Assembly: GCA_905116865.2 (NCBI GenBank)
Contig: CAJHNH020005002.1
Location: 118,385 to 182,384 of the forward strand
Origin: Candidula unifasciata
Lineage: Eukaryota; Mollusca; Gastropoda; Stylommatophora; Geomitridae
Length of the DNA stretch: 64,000 nucleotides
Direction: 5' to 3'
The notes under the pieces are model-generated. The model was not told the origin of the DNA. It saw only the letters and a list, made by a program, of their open reading frames with translations, and searched no databases. Position 1 is the first letter of the stretch. Each line of letters opens with the position of its first letter. This document shows positions 1-11,628 of the stretch, piece after piece. Position numbers and translations under genes: made by a program.

Positions 1-360
1 TTGTTGAAGGTACTTTGACGGCTGCCTCTACTGAGCATCTATTACCCTTTATGTTGCTGAAAGTACTTTGGTGGCTGCCTCTACTGAGCATCTATTACCC
101 TTTATGTTGTTGTTGAAGGTACTTTGACGGCTGCCTCTATTGAGCATCTCTTACCCTTTATATTGATGAAAGTGCTTGAATGGCGGCTATACTAAGCATT
201 TCTTACACTTGATGTTGTTGAAAGGGCTTTATTGGCTGCCTCTACTGAGCATTTCTTACACTTCATGTCATTTAAAGTACCGTAATGGCAACCTCTACTG
301 AGTATCTATCAATCCTGTTGTCTATTGTTGAAACTATATTCGGCTGCCACTACTAAGTGT
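1..360. repeat. 53-bp minisatellite
   Basis: About seven degenerate copies of a roughly 53-bp unit containing the words 'ctgcctctactgagcatct' and 'taccctttatgttg'. Unit starts are near 1, 54 and 110, with 3-bp (ttg) length variation. Copies decay toward 360. The array runs off the left edge, so its full length is unknown. No coding function is seen. Confidence 0.85.
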
Positions 361-1090
361 GGCAAATGCTGCTGCAGAAGGAGTTGAATGTAAAACTATA
401 AGTGAAAAAGTCAAGTTATTCGATTTCACGGCAGTGGGTTTTATCCTATATGAATGGATCTCCCTGTGGGAGATAGTTTCTACAGAATTTAGTTAAATGA
501 AAAACTAGAAGTAACTGATCCGAACCAGAAGTAATTAAGCCAAGTGCAAGAAATGTCTGTTATAGAATAAGATACCAATGAAAATAGAAGTAACCTAACC
601 GTGTGGGGGGGATTTTTGCTATAGAATAAGTTAAATGTAAAGCTAACATTGACTTTATGTCTGGAAAATGGTTGCTAGAAAATGAGTTCACTAGTAACGA
701 CTGAGGTATCTAGAGAAATGCGGTAAAGGAAGGTATTTGGTCATTGTACAGAAGATCTACCTAACCAACAGAGAACTACTTAGTATAGTATCCACCGTGT
801 GGATCCCATGTCCCATTGCGAAAGGGTAGGGGAGCTGAGGGCGGCAGAATGTTGTTAAAATGTGACTAATTAGAGATTTAAAAAAATGGATATGTTGGGC
901 TGAAAGACGCTGATCCAGAAGCCCAGCTGGCTTCTTTTATTTTATTTTACTGCATCTCGGGAACTTCGAGATTCTGTAGGGAATTCCCGCGAAAGTTCTA
1001 TATTATAGAAGGGAAAAGGGGGAGGGGGTGTTGTTGGAGTAAGTGTTAGTCGGTGTTTATTCAACACACTGACAGCCCTATATTATTAGA
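361..1090. other. no gene recognised
   Basis: About 730 bases with no convincing ORF, RNA gene or repeat copy. It holds short A-rich stretches and a G run near 605-612. Confidence 0.5.
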
Positions 1091-1091
1091 C

Positions 1092-1620
1092 TCCCTATGA
1101 AATCTAGGAGTCCTAGAGATATGTTGAAATAAAAGAGACGAACTCCCAGCTATAAACCATAAAACACGACGGTACACGTAACGTAAGTCTCCCCACGCCC
1201 CGCCCATATACACACTAGCTCACTTCTGACTGGTAGTTCCTGAACCTGTCTATTTGGCACAAGGTAACAAGGGTGTTCCGCAATGCCGTGGGTGTCGCGT
1301 GTTGTATATTTCAGCACGCCAGAGCTTTTAACACTCTTAAAACATGGAGAAACTGGCCCTAACACAACTCACCCAGAGACTGTTGCAACATATGTCACAG
1401 GCATTTTATTTCTCGGAATGAAAACGTAAATGCAATACAAGGCAGAAAGCAAACAAAAACGTAACTTTCAGGAAAGTCGACCAAGCCTAACTAACCTGTG
1501 AATGAAAAGTGACCTACTCTATTTGGGGAGATTAACGTTACTTTAACCAACACGCCAACCGTTTAAAAAAATGGACACGGAGAAAAAGGACAAGGCAAAG
1601 AACGAGTGAACATGTCTAAG
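1092..1620 (-). repeat. R9 interspersed repeat, copy 1
   Basis: Reverse-complement match to 17510-18000. Shared landmarks are 'tcaggaaagtcgacca', 'gtgaatgaaaag', 'gacctactct' and the block around 1200-1330 that matches 17840-17970. It looks like an old interspersed element of at least 500 bp. No protein domain is recognised; the 71-codon open frame at 1150-1365 lies inside the repeat and is not a credible gene. Confidence 0.6.
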
Positions 1621-1824
1621 ACTGAGCATAGATGACTGAGATCTGACCTTTTACGCCTACCTTAACCCCCGCCTGACTTTCATTACTCATTGTGACGGTA
1701 AGGCTGTCACTGCGTGCACAACACAGCCCAGCTGTCAGCACACGCCCGCGAATGTTTTTCCCAACAAGGCTCAATCAACTCTCCTTGTCAAAAATGACAG
1801 GCAAAATGGGGTGGAGGTGGTGGA

Positions 1825-1828
1825 AGAC

Positions 1829-1865
<37 letters not shown>

Positions 1866-1880
1866 AGGAGAGAAAGCGAG
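1825..1880. repeat. (GA)n microsatellite
   Basis: GA dinucleotide run, interrupted, next to the LINE fragment that follows. An overlapping Arg/Glu-alternating frame is a by-product. Confidence 0.9.
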
Positions 1881-1884
1881 GAAT

Positions 1885-2320
1885 ATTTTGCGATCCAGTG
1901 CACGTAATCTGCTACTTGCTATTGTCATGCCGCGAAAGCGTAGAGTGTCTTTAATGTTGCCGATCCATGTTTTCCGCGGCCTTCCTCTTGCTCTTGTAGC
2001 TGATCTTCTGAGATGTAGTGCTTGTGATGATATTTGATCTTGCGGCATTCTAACAAAATGGCCAAACCACTTAATCTGCTGTTGCTCGATGAATCTAGTA
2101 CAAGGTGTCATTCCCACTGATAGTTTCATTATTCACTCGATCTCGGATGGTTAGGTCGGCTGCTTTTCTCAGACACCTCATCTCGCAGGTGGTTGATTTT
2201 GCGTATATGGGCTTTAGATAGTGTCCATGTTTGGCACTGGTAGTTTAATGTTGGAATGAATATGCTATTAATAATCTTTCTCTTTGAACTTATAGCTATG
2301 CTTGGATGTCTTAATAATGG
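1885..2320 (-). pseudogene. LINE 3' end (RTE-like C-terminus)
   Basis: Two minus-strand frames joined by a frameshift near 2129 give the C-terminal part of a LINE polyprotein. The upstream frame (from about 2320) has a thumb-like region including 'INSIFIPTLNYQCQTW'. The downstream frame carries the characteristic 'QIKWFGHFVRM' followed by 'RGRPRKTWIGNIKD'. These motifs sit after the reverse transcriptase in RTE/BovB-type elements. RT and endonuclease are absent, so this is a 5'-truncated dead copy related to those at 4115-4580 and 41669-42035. Confidence 0.8.
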
Positions 2321-2591
2321 TGACAATTGGTATATACAGGGTTCATAGCCAAATGTACCAATCAATTTCAAGGCATTTCAAGGTCCTTTTCAAGGTATCC
2401 TAAGTTTTTTTCAAGGTTGTCTCGGAGTAATACTAAAACAAGGTATTTTTGCCTTGTTCAATGGTGTACTGAGCACATAAGGTACTTCACTAATGCACAA
2501 ATATGTGGGTATACCAGCACATATTTAGTATTTTTACATTTTGTGTAGACTTGGTGGTAGAGGGGAGCAAACTAAAGTCATGTCTGTTCTA

Positions 2592-3127
2592 GACCTGGTT
2601 GATACCTGAAGGAGGGAGGGTAGAGAGAGAGAGACAGTCATACAAAAAGGGAGGAAGATAGATGCTGAGGTAGACTGGGAGAGACTGTAAAGATGGACAG
2701 TTGAGGATAGAGGAAAGAAGGGAAAAAGAGACGGGGAAGGAGGAAACGAGATGACAAAGAGAGGAAGGGATGGAGACATGATGAGGGCGAGTGGGAGAGA
2801 GAGAGAGAGCAAAAGACACAGAGGGAGACCAAAAAAGAAAGAAGGAATGCAGGTAAAGAGATGGGCAGATGAAAAGAGAAGGGAAAGGGAAAGAAACAGA
2901 GATAGGGAAGGAGGAACAATATGACAAAGTTGGAGGGAGGGAGAGAAGCGGGACAAGGAGTGAGAGGGATGCAAGCAGAGAAAGATATAGACAGAAAGGA
3001 GGGAGAGACAGGGAAAGTATAGAGAAGCAAACATACAGAGGGAGAGAACCAAAGAGAGAGAAAAAAGACAGCAGGAGAATGTGAGGGAGGTATACAAAAA
3101 GGAAGTGATGGAGAGAGGCAAACAAAG

Positions 3128-3167
<40 letters not shown>

Positions 3168-3232
3168 GGGAGGAAGGCAGTGACCAACACAGATAAAGAG
3201 AGAGGGACAGGTAGAGAGACAAGACAGAAAGT
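2592..3232. repeat. GA-rich polypurine tract
   Basis: Roughly 640 bases that are almost pure purine on the plus strand, including an uninterrupted (GA)n at 3130-3164. Long open frames on both strands (Ser/Leu-rich minus, Arg/Glu-rich plus) arise only from the base bias and should not be called genes. Confidence 0.9.
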
Positions 3233-3339
3233 AAAAATATGCCAGAATTGCTAACAACTATAACAACACACCAAAACTACCAGCCTCATGCTAAAACCCC
3301 ACCCACTCCCCCAAACCATAACACAATTTCATATGTACT

Positions 3340-3640
3340 TGACACAACCCCTAGGAAAAGACAGTTATCGGGCAGCACAGCAAGTGTAGAAAATTAGAAA
3401 AAAACTGGGGCAGAAGAGGGGAGGAGGAAAGAGAAAAATGAGAGAGAGGAGAGGGTAAGGAAATTTAGAGAAAATGAGACAGGATGGAGAGAAGACAAAG
3501 AGGGCAGGAGGGAAAGAAGACAGGGATTAGGAGGGAAAGCAAGACAGAACAGAGTAAGGAAAGGAAGAGAGAAAGGAGGGAGAGAAGATCAAAGGAAAGA
3601 AAAAGGGTGAGAGAAAAGAAGTAAGACATGCTTGGGAGGG
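3340..3640. repeat. second GA-rich tract with shared leader
   Basis: Begins with 'cctaggaaaagacagttat', which recurs at about 4592, then about 270 bases of purine-rich sequence. The shared leader shows that this tract and the one at 4615-4812 are copies of one repeat rather than independent low-complexity runs. Confidence 0.7.
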
Positions 3641-4114
3641 GGAGGCGATAAGAACAATGAGTGCCATAAATAGAATTGGGAAATCTAAGTAAGGTCACTT
3701 TTCCAGTTCCCACCCTCTCCCAAAGTGAATGTAGCTGTGGTCCATAAACAACAGAGGAAAAAAAATAGTAGGAAGGGGGTGCGGGCCACCCCAGATGTCA
3801 TCAATTTGGGAGGGAAAAAGGGGGGGGGGTGATATATGTGTTTCTAAAATTAAACAAATATTTGACATGTGTGTGGGGGGGGGGGGGCTGTTGGACATGA
3901 AATGTTCTGCACTGGGCAAACATAACCTTGCTAGGCCAAATGGAGGTATAGGGGGGGGGGAGGAGAGCGGCAAATACAAAGAGAGAGGAAGACTGTGACA
4001 GATAGGTAAAGAGTGTGGGACAGGTAAGACACAAAGTGGAGCAGGTAGGGAGACGGACAGAGGCCCACTAACAAATATAACACATAAAAAGAAAACATCC
4101 ACAAGGCTCATGCT
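3641..4114. other. no gene; several poly-G runs
   Basis: No recognisable gene. G homopolymers near 3820-3830, 3878-3890 and 3949-3960 break up the interval. The weak open frames on both strands have no family resemblance. Confidence 0.5.
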
Positions 4115-4580
4115 GACCCTTCTTCTTCTTCTTCTTCTTCTTCTTCTTCTCTTCCACCTTTTACCTCATCGAAGTGTCGGGGGGAGATGTAATGTTCGTT
4201 GATGAGCTCTGTCAAGAGCACTATTAAGACTGATGTTCATTTCTGTAAGGCTGTTCTTAATGCCATCACTCCATATTTTCCGAGGTCTTCTGCTCCATCT
4301 GTACCCGATGTAACGTTTTAGTGTGGCTCGCTGTGGCAGATAGTACCAGGACATTCTTGTTAGGTGTCCAAACCACTTAATTTGTTGTTCTTTGATGACC
4401 TGTAAGACTGGCTTTATTCCTAGCATTCGTCTAAATGTCATGATTTCGTATTCGTTCTTTCCTTTAAACTCCTGCAGCTCTTCTAAGGCATTTCATCTCT
4501 GTTGACACAATTTTACGTTTAATGATCGATGTAAGTGTCCACGTTTGGCATTGATAGCATAGTGTTGGCCAACCAACCAT
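4115..4580 (-). pseudogene. LINE 3' end with GAA tail
   Basis: Minus-strand fragment of an RTE-like LINE. It carries 'EQQIKWFGHLTRM' and, further on, 'RRPRKIWSDGIKN', the conserved C-terminal region after the RT. It ends in a GAA repeat (TTC repeat at 4119-4150 on the plus strand), a typical LINE tail. The upstream part near 4500-4580 is frameshifted. The copy at 41669-42035 shares both the 5' truncation point ('ggccaacactatgc') and the tail, so both may derive from one short subfamily. Confidence 0.8.
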
Positions 4581-4584
4581 AACT

Positions 4585-4812
4585 GGACACAGTTCCTAGG
4601 AAAAGACAGTTATGGAGCATCACATTTAGTAAACAAGGGGGGGGGGGGAGAATTAGGGAGTAAAGGGAAAGATAGAGAGAGGAAAAAGATCATAAGAGAG
4701 GGAGAGGAGAGATAATGCAGGAGACGGGAAGGAGGGAGCAAGAGGTAGAAGAGCGAAAGAGGGAAGGAGAGAGAAGGGGCAGAGGTAAGAGAAAAGAAGA
4801 GAAAACTGTGAA
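4585..4812. repeat. third GA-rich tract
   Basis: Starts with the same leader found at about 3350, has a G run at 4637-4648, then purine-rich sequence to 4812. Related to the tract at 3340-3640. Confidence 0.7.
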
Positions 4813-5156
4813 ATCCAGTTGACTTCACTTTGCTTAGTTTCTAGAAAAACTCTCATAACGATATTAAAAACATCGTCAGTTTACTGGCGCAACTTGAATT
4901 AGAAAAAATAATTCCAAAAACTAAGAATAAACACATCATCCCAGTAAGGAGCCAGCATAAGACCAGAAGTGGCGGTGATGGTCGTCGTCGTAGCAAGTGT
5001 AGCAGTAGTAGAAGTAGTCTGGTTTTTGACGGTACGCAGTACCGGCACAGTTTTAGACGCCTTGTGGTGCTACTGGCACCTTTGCTTTTAAAAAAAGTTT
5101 TACTAATAGTCGACGCCATAGTAGTCGCAGTAGTAGCGTCAGCAGCAAAAGTGGCA

Positions 5157-5396
5157 ACAGATATTTGGTTTCTGAGACGAGTGTTACGAATACCTTGGAC
5201 GGCCAGAGTAACTAACAACGATTGCTTGAAAGAGGCTAATGAAAGTAGATCTCTATATACAACAATAAGAAAGAGACAAACATTGTTGTTTGGCCACATA
5301 ACAACTAAAAAGATCAGTGGGAAAAGGAGTAGAGGCAGACCAAGAGAGGTGATGCTGGATGGGCTAAAACGATGGCATGTCAATGCCAGTTGACAG
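5157..5396 (+). pseudogene. LINE C-terminal fragment
   Basis: Plus-strand frame containing 'FLRRVLRIPWTARVTN', then 'IRKRQTLLFGHI', then 'GKRSRGRPREVMLDGL'. This is the classic post-RT C-terminal block of RTE/BovB-type LINE proteins. The frame ends at a stop near 5396 just before a long (TA)n run, which may be the remains of the element's 3' tail. Upstream, 4830-5156 holds AGT-rich sequence and no recognisable RT, so the copy is 5'-truncated. Confidence 0.85.
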
Positions 5397-5409
5397 GGCA
5401 CACAATGAT

Positions 5410-6384
<975 letters not shown>

Positions 6385-6690
6385 CATTCCCAAGCGTGCT
6401 CCGTCTTCATCTTCAGCAGCCAGCGCAGAGTTATAATACTGATGGTACCAGTCATAATCTGGTTATATTCTGTCTTACCTTTCCTCTGAGTGTAGTGAGC
6501 CGGCCAGACCCTTTGGTTACACCCAGATGCCTCATTCTCTCCAGGTCATAATAATCTTGTTTCTCTACTGATTCCATTGCTTGTTCCCAAAGGACGTTGA
6601 CCACATCTGCATTGTCATGTATCAATTCACCACACAGTGGTGCAGATTAAGCCGATCTGTCTGCCTGTTTATTACCCACTACGACGGCAT
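6385..6690 (-). repeat. R5 repeat, copy 1
   Basis: Reverse-complement match to 38215-38545 and 41150-41405. Shared words include 'cagcactcgg', 'atcttcagcagc' and 'gatggtaccagt'. The match extends through 'catgtatcaattcaccaca' to about 6690. The family is unidentified. Short frames here are incidental. Confidence 0.65.
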
Positions 6691-6829
6691 GGCCTGGAGA
6701 AAAGATCCGCACTTTACTGTAGAAGGCGTGGATATCGTTCTCCAGCACGCCGAGACAAAAACAGTCACGATCAACTGGGTGCCAATTGCGGCAACCGAGG
6801 ACTAATAATGTATGTACCCTGATGATGAT

Positions 6830-7030
6830 GACGTTCAACCCTACCAGGACATCACACTAAGCGATAAACTTAAGGTGACACAAAGTACCACTATTCGGAT
6901 GAGATCACCCAGGGACAGGTCCCAAAAACCCCGTGAAACCCACAGGTTGGGTTATATTAGGGCCCCCAGCAACAGCCATGACGGGGCATTAAAACAACAA
7001 CAAACTGCGTCTCACATTGGGACAATCGCT
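6830..7030 (+). repeat. R1 repeat, copy 1
   Basis: Matches R1 copies at 11629-13460, 22333-22512 and 33847-33960: 'ccaggacatcacac', 'gataaac', 'gtgacacaaagt', a block around 'gagatcaccc', and 'cagcaacagccatgacggg'. It looks like a short interspersed element of about 200 bp. No tRNA-like head was recognised. Confidence 0.7.
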
Positions 7031-7286
7031 TTTGATTGATCTGTTCCATCGGTTTCAAATCCAACTCGCTGCAGCCCACCGCCGGTATTTGAAACCAGGC
7101 GGTTCCCCCAGCATCTACGAAATGGGTACCAGAGTTAACTCTCTGGGGTAAATGTAGGAACGTCGCTGTAGCTACGGAGTTTCGTGCGGACGGCGACACA
7201 CAGCACTTACTGTCTATAACCGTGCACAATAGACGCTGGTTCGCATCTCCCGACTTTTACCTCTTACCCTAAAAAAAGCCCTAGTG

Positions 7287-7384
7287 ACAGTAATGCCAAT
7301 TGGATTGTTTTGAAAAACCCAGCTAAGCTAAACAAAAACCCAAGCAATACATTAATAAAGAACCGGAAAAAACCCAGATTGTTA
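7287..7384 (+). mobile_element. partial R6 (hAT-type MITE)
   Basis: Left half of the element that is complete at 28531-28765. Shared words are 'aaaaacccagct', 'aacaaaaacccaagcaata' and 'cccagattgtta'. It abuts the LINE that follows, and the boundary truncates both. The LINE frame reads a short way into it. Confidence 0.7.
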
Positions 7385-9240
7385 AATATATAAGTGCACC
7401 TGCTTTCTGGCATCTGGTTTCTATTTCTCTGTCAATTCTACCTTCTTCTGTGATCATACTTCCTAGATATTTAAACTCTCTAACTTGATTCAGAGCAGAA
7501 CCATTCAGCTGTATGTGTAGTGGGGCAGGGGTTCTACTAACTTGCATTGTTTCGGTTTTGTTTACATTGATCTTCATGTTGTATTTACTGCATGCTGAGT
7601 TTAACCTGGTAATGTGGTCTTGCAGTCTATCTTCGTCAGGGTAGAACAAGAACTGGTCGTCAGCAAGTAGTAGTTCGTTTAGTGTGGGTGAATCGATAAC
7701 TTATCCTGATGTGTGTACTTCCTCATGATTATAAAGGTCTATGTTGTCTGTATCAGAACTTGCTTCTTTAGATATTATGTCTATATATATGTTAAATACA
7801 AGCGAGGAGAGCACACATCCCTGTCTCACACCTGTATTGACTGTGAACATATCTGATATGCCTTCTTGTGTTCGTATTGCACTTTGGCTTGTGTGGTATA
7901 TGGCTATGATGTTCTCTAGTAACTGTCCTTGTACCCCGTAGTTCTCAAGAATAGACCACAGTTTGTTTCTATCCACTCTATCAAAAGCCTTTTCATGATC
8001 TACAAACACAATATTCTGTTTGATATTATACTCAATGGATTTCTCACACACTTGCCTCAGAGTAAATAATACATCTGTGCATCCTCTGCCTTTTCTGAAA
8101 CCGAATTGTGATGTACTCAGCTGTTGTTCAGCTATGGGTCTAACTTTCTGTTCTAGTAATTTGGCATACATTTTTCCAAAGTGACTCAGTAGTGATATAC
8201 CTCTGTATGCTTCACATTCTCTCCTATTACCTTTCTTTTTCCATATCGGTACTATTAATGCCTGTTGCCACTCAGCTGGGACTTTTCTTTCTTCCCAAGA
8301 TATATTAAAAATTTTAGTCAGCCATGTAACACCCACTTCTCCGCATGCTTGGATTCCTTCTGTATTCATTCCATCCAGACCTGGTGCTTTGTTTCTGGGG
8401 CTGTTCTGTATAACTGCTCTTACTTCCGCTGCTATGAAATTTGGTTCCACTTGTTCGCAGCTTTGGGGTACACAGTTAAAATTATCTATGTTGCCTGTGG
8501 GATTGAGAAGTTCTTGAAAATATGCTGCCCATCTTGCCAACCTCTGTTGCGGACTAAATAGAGGTATTCCTCTCTTGTTGTTGATGATAGTTGTTGGGTT
8601 GTAGCTTATGTCTCTTTTTCTCATTATTTTTACATGTTTATAGAATTCTCTAGGGGAGTTCTTGCTGAGGGTAGCCATCTGTTGACCATAATTTCCCCAA
8701 TTTTGCGTTTTGCTTCTCTTCTCACTAATCTGTATACATAATCTTGATGTGATTTTGATTTCATCCATTTTTTATATGCCTCCTTCTTTCTGGATACGAT
8801 ATCTTTAACTTCGTTGTTCCACAAAATAGTTCTTAAACGTTTTACACCACCCACCCTTCTGACTCCGCATTTGGTTTGAAGTGTGTTGAGCATAGCCGTC
8901 CTAAAACAAGTCCACTGAATCGATGTCTGAATATTCGCCTGGAAGGTTATTTAGTAGCTCTGTCATTTGTTGTTGGATCTCATCTTTAACCACATTATCC
9001 TGAAGTCTTCGGAAGTTGATAACATCTGTGGTTACTATTTTATGACCTGGTTTTCTGTACTCATTGTTCTTTTTTAATTATAACTGGACTATGATCAGTG
9101 TCAATTTTTGTGATTGGTAGGACTCTTGAGTCTATTAACTGTCTTCGTTTTGTCTTCCTGAATAGAATAAAGTCAATTTGTGAAGCCTGATCTAAACTGT
9201 CCCATTTATATCACGTTTTGGTATAACTGCGTCGATGTTG
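7385..9240 (-). pseudogene. RTE-like LINE: endonuclease end and reverse transcriptase
   Basis: Minus-strand non-LTR retrotransposon remnant. From the 5' side (right): the tail of an AP-endonuclease domain ending 'TDHSPVII' near 9085; a linker frame at 8630-8893; and a reverse transcriptase frame at 7701-8768 with 'APGLDGMNTEG', 'YRGISLLSHFGKMYAKLL', 'GFRKGRG', the palm aspartate motif 'IVFVDHEKAFDRVDR' and 'GVRQGCVLSSLVFNIYID'. A frameshift near 7690 moves the second catalytic motif, 'LADD' at about 7657-7668, into the frame at 7323-7649, which continues with the thumb 'FKYLGSMITEEGRIDREI'. Both catalytic aspartate motifs survive, but frameshifts and loss of both ends make it inactive. This is the best-preserved RT in the window. 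Confidence 0.93.
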
Positions 9241-10060
9241 AAAAAAAAAACGGTTTGTTATTATAAGACCTTGTTGTGAGCACAAGTTAAGTAGATGTTC
9301 ACCGTTGCTGTTACAATCCGTATCTGTATCACTGAATGGCCCCATACATTCTTCACTGTACATCAACGTATAGTAAGAACAGCCAAGCGTTTCTATGATT
9401 CAGATGGTTACAGGAGCACTGACCCCCCCCCCCCTTCCAAAAAAACATTAGCACCCGGCGTCGCCCCTACCCCCTCACCTCGGCTCAGCCACCTTTCAAA
9501 TGTAGAAAATAGAGGACTAAATGGGTCTAAGCCTAGTGTAAGGACAAAATAATAATAATTTCTGAGATCACGTTTAACTAGCATCCTCGAAGGGGGATGT
9601 TATAATTGTGACTAGGTAATGTCCGCTTTATAAAATGGCTTAACACTGCACGCCACCAAAAGCCCTAAAAGGGACTCCTGCAGTGTTGATGCGATCAAAG
9701 GAGACAGACCCAAATACTGTCCCGACCGGTGACGAAGTCGTCTACCGGCAAGCCAATGGGCGACCCAGTCGCCGATGATGTGAACGCTTTAGTATATGAA
9801 AATGAAGTATCCGTAGAGCGTCAACCATATGGACAGAGGAGTAAAGGCACGCACTGTCATGCAAGACCATAAAGTCATTAGACAGCAGACCACTGCGTGT
9901 TAACATAAATGTGGGCATAATCTACTCAGCTGCATCTAAATGTAACGAGCACTGCTGAGTTTGAACATTTCTCCTGGCGGTGTTCCTGTCCCTGGTGCAT
10001 AGCAATGACTTGAAACGGGAAAAGCTAAAAAGGTAGTACAGCTAACAGACGTTTCAATAC
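9241..10060. other. no gene recognised
   Basis: About 820 bases with a C run at 9424-9434 and no recognised domain. The LINE 5' end fades out near 9240. Confidence 0.5.
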
Positions 10061-10061
10061 A

Positions 10062-10200
10062 CCTAGGTTTTTGTTTGATTTATGTATGTGCTGATGAAGG
10101 TTCTATAGCCGCAACATTCACTTTTCGTTTGTGTGTGTGTGTGTGTTATGCAAAGCTCGCTGGTCTACTTTTCGTTCGGTTGTATATATTTTCAATATAC
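10062..10200 (+). repeat. R8 repeat, copy 1 (hammerhead-like core)
   Basis: Shares 'gtgctgatgaaggttct', 'gctggtctacttttc' and 'ggtt.tatat' with 52785-52900. The word CTGATGA followed by a possible short hairpin and 'gcaac' resembles a decayed hammerhead core, where GAAA would be expected. A (GT)n lies at 10130-10145. Confidence 0.5.
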
Positions 10201-11150
10201 CCAGAGTGCCGTTAGATTTAGCTCATCTTCGCAGTAAAACACACACGCGGGGTGTGTGTAATTGAAACACACACCTGGTGTGTGTAACAACATGTGTATG
10301 TACCGCTGCGTTTTGTAACTATCGACGCAGTACAGAAAGAAAGGCAAGGCAAGGTTTGCAAACTGCAATCGACACAATCATATAACAGCTTGCTTACCTT
10401 ACAACCCCGCCACCGCCCCTAAAAAGCAAGCCACCCTTACTGTTTTGCATTCATGTCAATGATATATTGGTAAGGTCACTTGCGTGCGGTAAACTTTCTT
10501 TTAAATCAAAACACTCTGCTGACCAACTTCGACGATCAGCAAATTTCCCGCCATATTCCTTGGTGACCAAATTCGACAATCGCCGAATTCGTGAAATGTA
10601 TACTGCAAACATGCGTCCCTACTGACAGTTTTCGAAATGAGCTTCAATCGGGTATTTTTATTATTCCAAGATGGCTGCGCCAACGATCGATATTGCTTTG
10701 AGCCGATACACGCGTTGTTCTCAATGAAATTTTGATAATTTTCGTAACCAGCGCATATTCAACCTTTTTGTCTGATGATGAAAACCAGACCCGTAGTATT
10801 GATGATTAGGAATCTGCCAGCGAATGAAGCGCTAACAAGGATGATTCTTGGATAAGCAAAGATCCACCGGTGAATGTTATTTTCATATGGCAACCGAAAG
10901 TAGCGACAACGATGGTAGGCTTGATTAAGGAAGTGGTGTAGGTACATCTGAAGAAAGAAGTGGGATGTTTGTGAATGGACAAAGGCTGCTCAAAATGAAA
11001 TTGTTAAGCTTGACAATCTTCCTCCAGAAGAAGAACAACAAGATGTCAAGTCAGACACAATGGGATATGTGGTGATTGATTTTTGAAGAAAAAAGCAATT
11101 TTTTTTTTAAGTATTCAGAAACCATGAGTTGTTAACCCGTTTAGCTCGGT
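10201..11150. other. no supported gene; minor coding-like traces
   Basis: Mostly featureless. A GT/AC-rich patch lies at 10240-10300. 'ccaagatggctgcgcc' at about 10667 resembles the YY1-type motif often seen at gene starts, but the frame from that ATG stops after 18 codons. A frame ending near 11083 reads 'LDNLPPEEEQQDVKSD' and could be the tail of a decayed coding exon. I cannot assign it. Confidence 0.3.
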
Positions 11151-11628
11151 ACTATAGATATCCCAACCCTTCGGCCTTGATTCCATGATAGATACCATAA
11201 ATCTGGCAGGATTGTGGCTTTTCTGCCTTCAACACCCCCCCCCCCCTTTTTTTTTGCGTGGTTTCCAGGCAGGATGTCAGCCTGGCTCTTACTGGACCTG
11301 CTGTTTTCCGGCACAGTGAGACACCTTCAAGACGACACGTCACAGCATTACTACTTACTGAGCGCTTTTTGGCGGGGGTGGGGGGGGGGGGGATGAAAGC
11401 CAAGGCACAAACCAGACTGACAAGTGTGTACGGCTGCAGGTAAAAGAAGCTAGACTGGCATGTACTGCCAGATTGCAATGCACCTCTATGATATCCTGTT
11501 TTAAGCTATACCACACAGCTGAGGTTATCAACATTTCCGACAAAGGCAGAGGGCTACTGCTACAGCTGTAACTCCAGTTAATGAAGAGTAGCTCAGACTT
11601 TAGCTAGAAATAGTTTTATAGAGGTGGA
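11151..11628. other. no gene; homopolymer-rich
   Basis: Contains a C/T homopolymer at 11228-11256 and a G run at 11374-11392. Short frames on both strands are by-products. No repeat match noticed. Confidence 0.4.

Noticed and set aside
2534..3257. Long Ser/Leu-rich open frames (up to 222 codons)
   Set aside because: They lie on the complement of a nearly pure GA tract and stay open only because of base composition.
4853..5401. 182-codon minus-strand ORF
   Set aside because: It is antisense to a clear LINE C-terminal frame on the plus strand and has no domain of its own.
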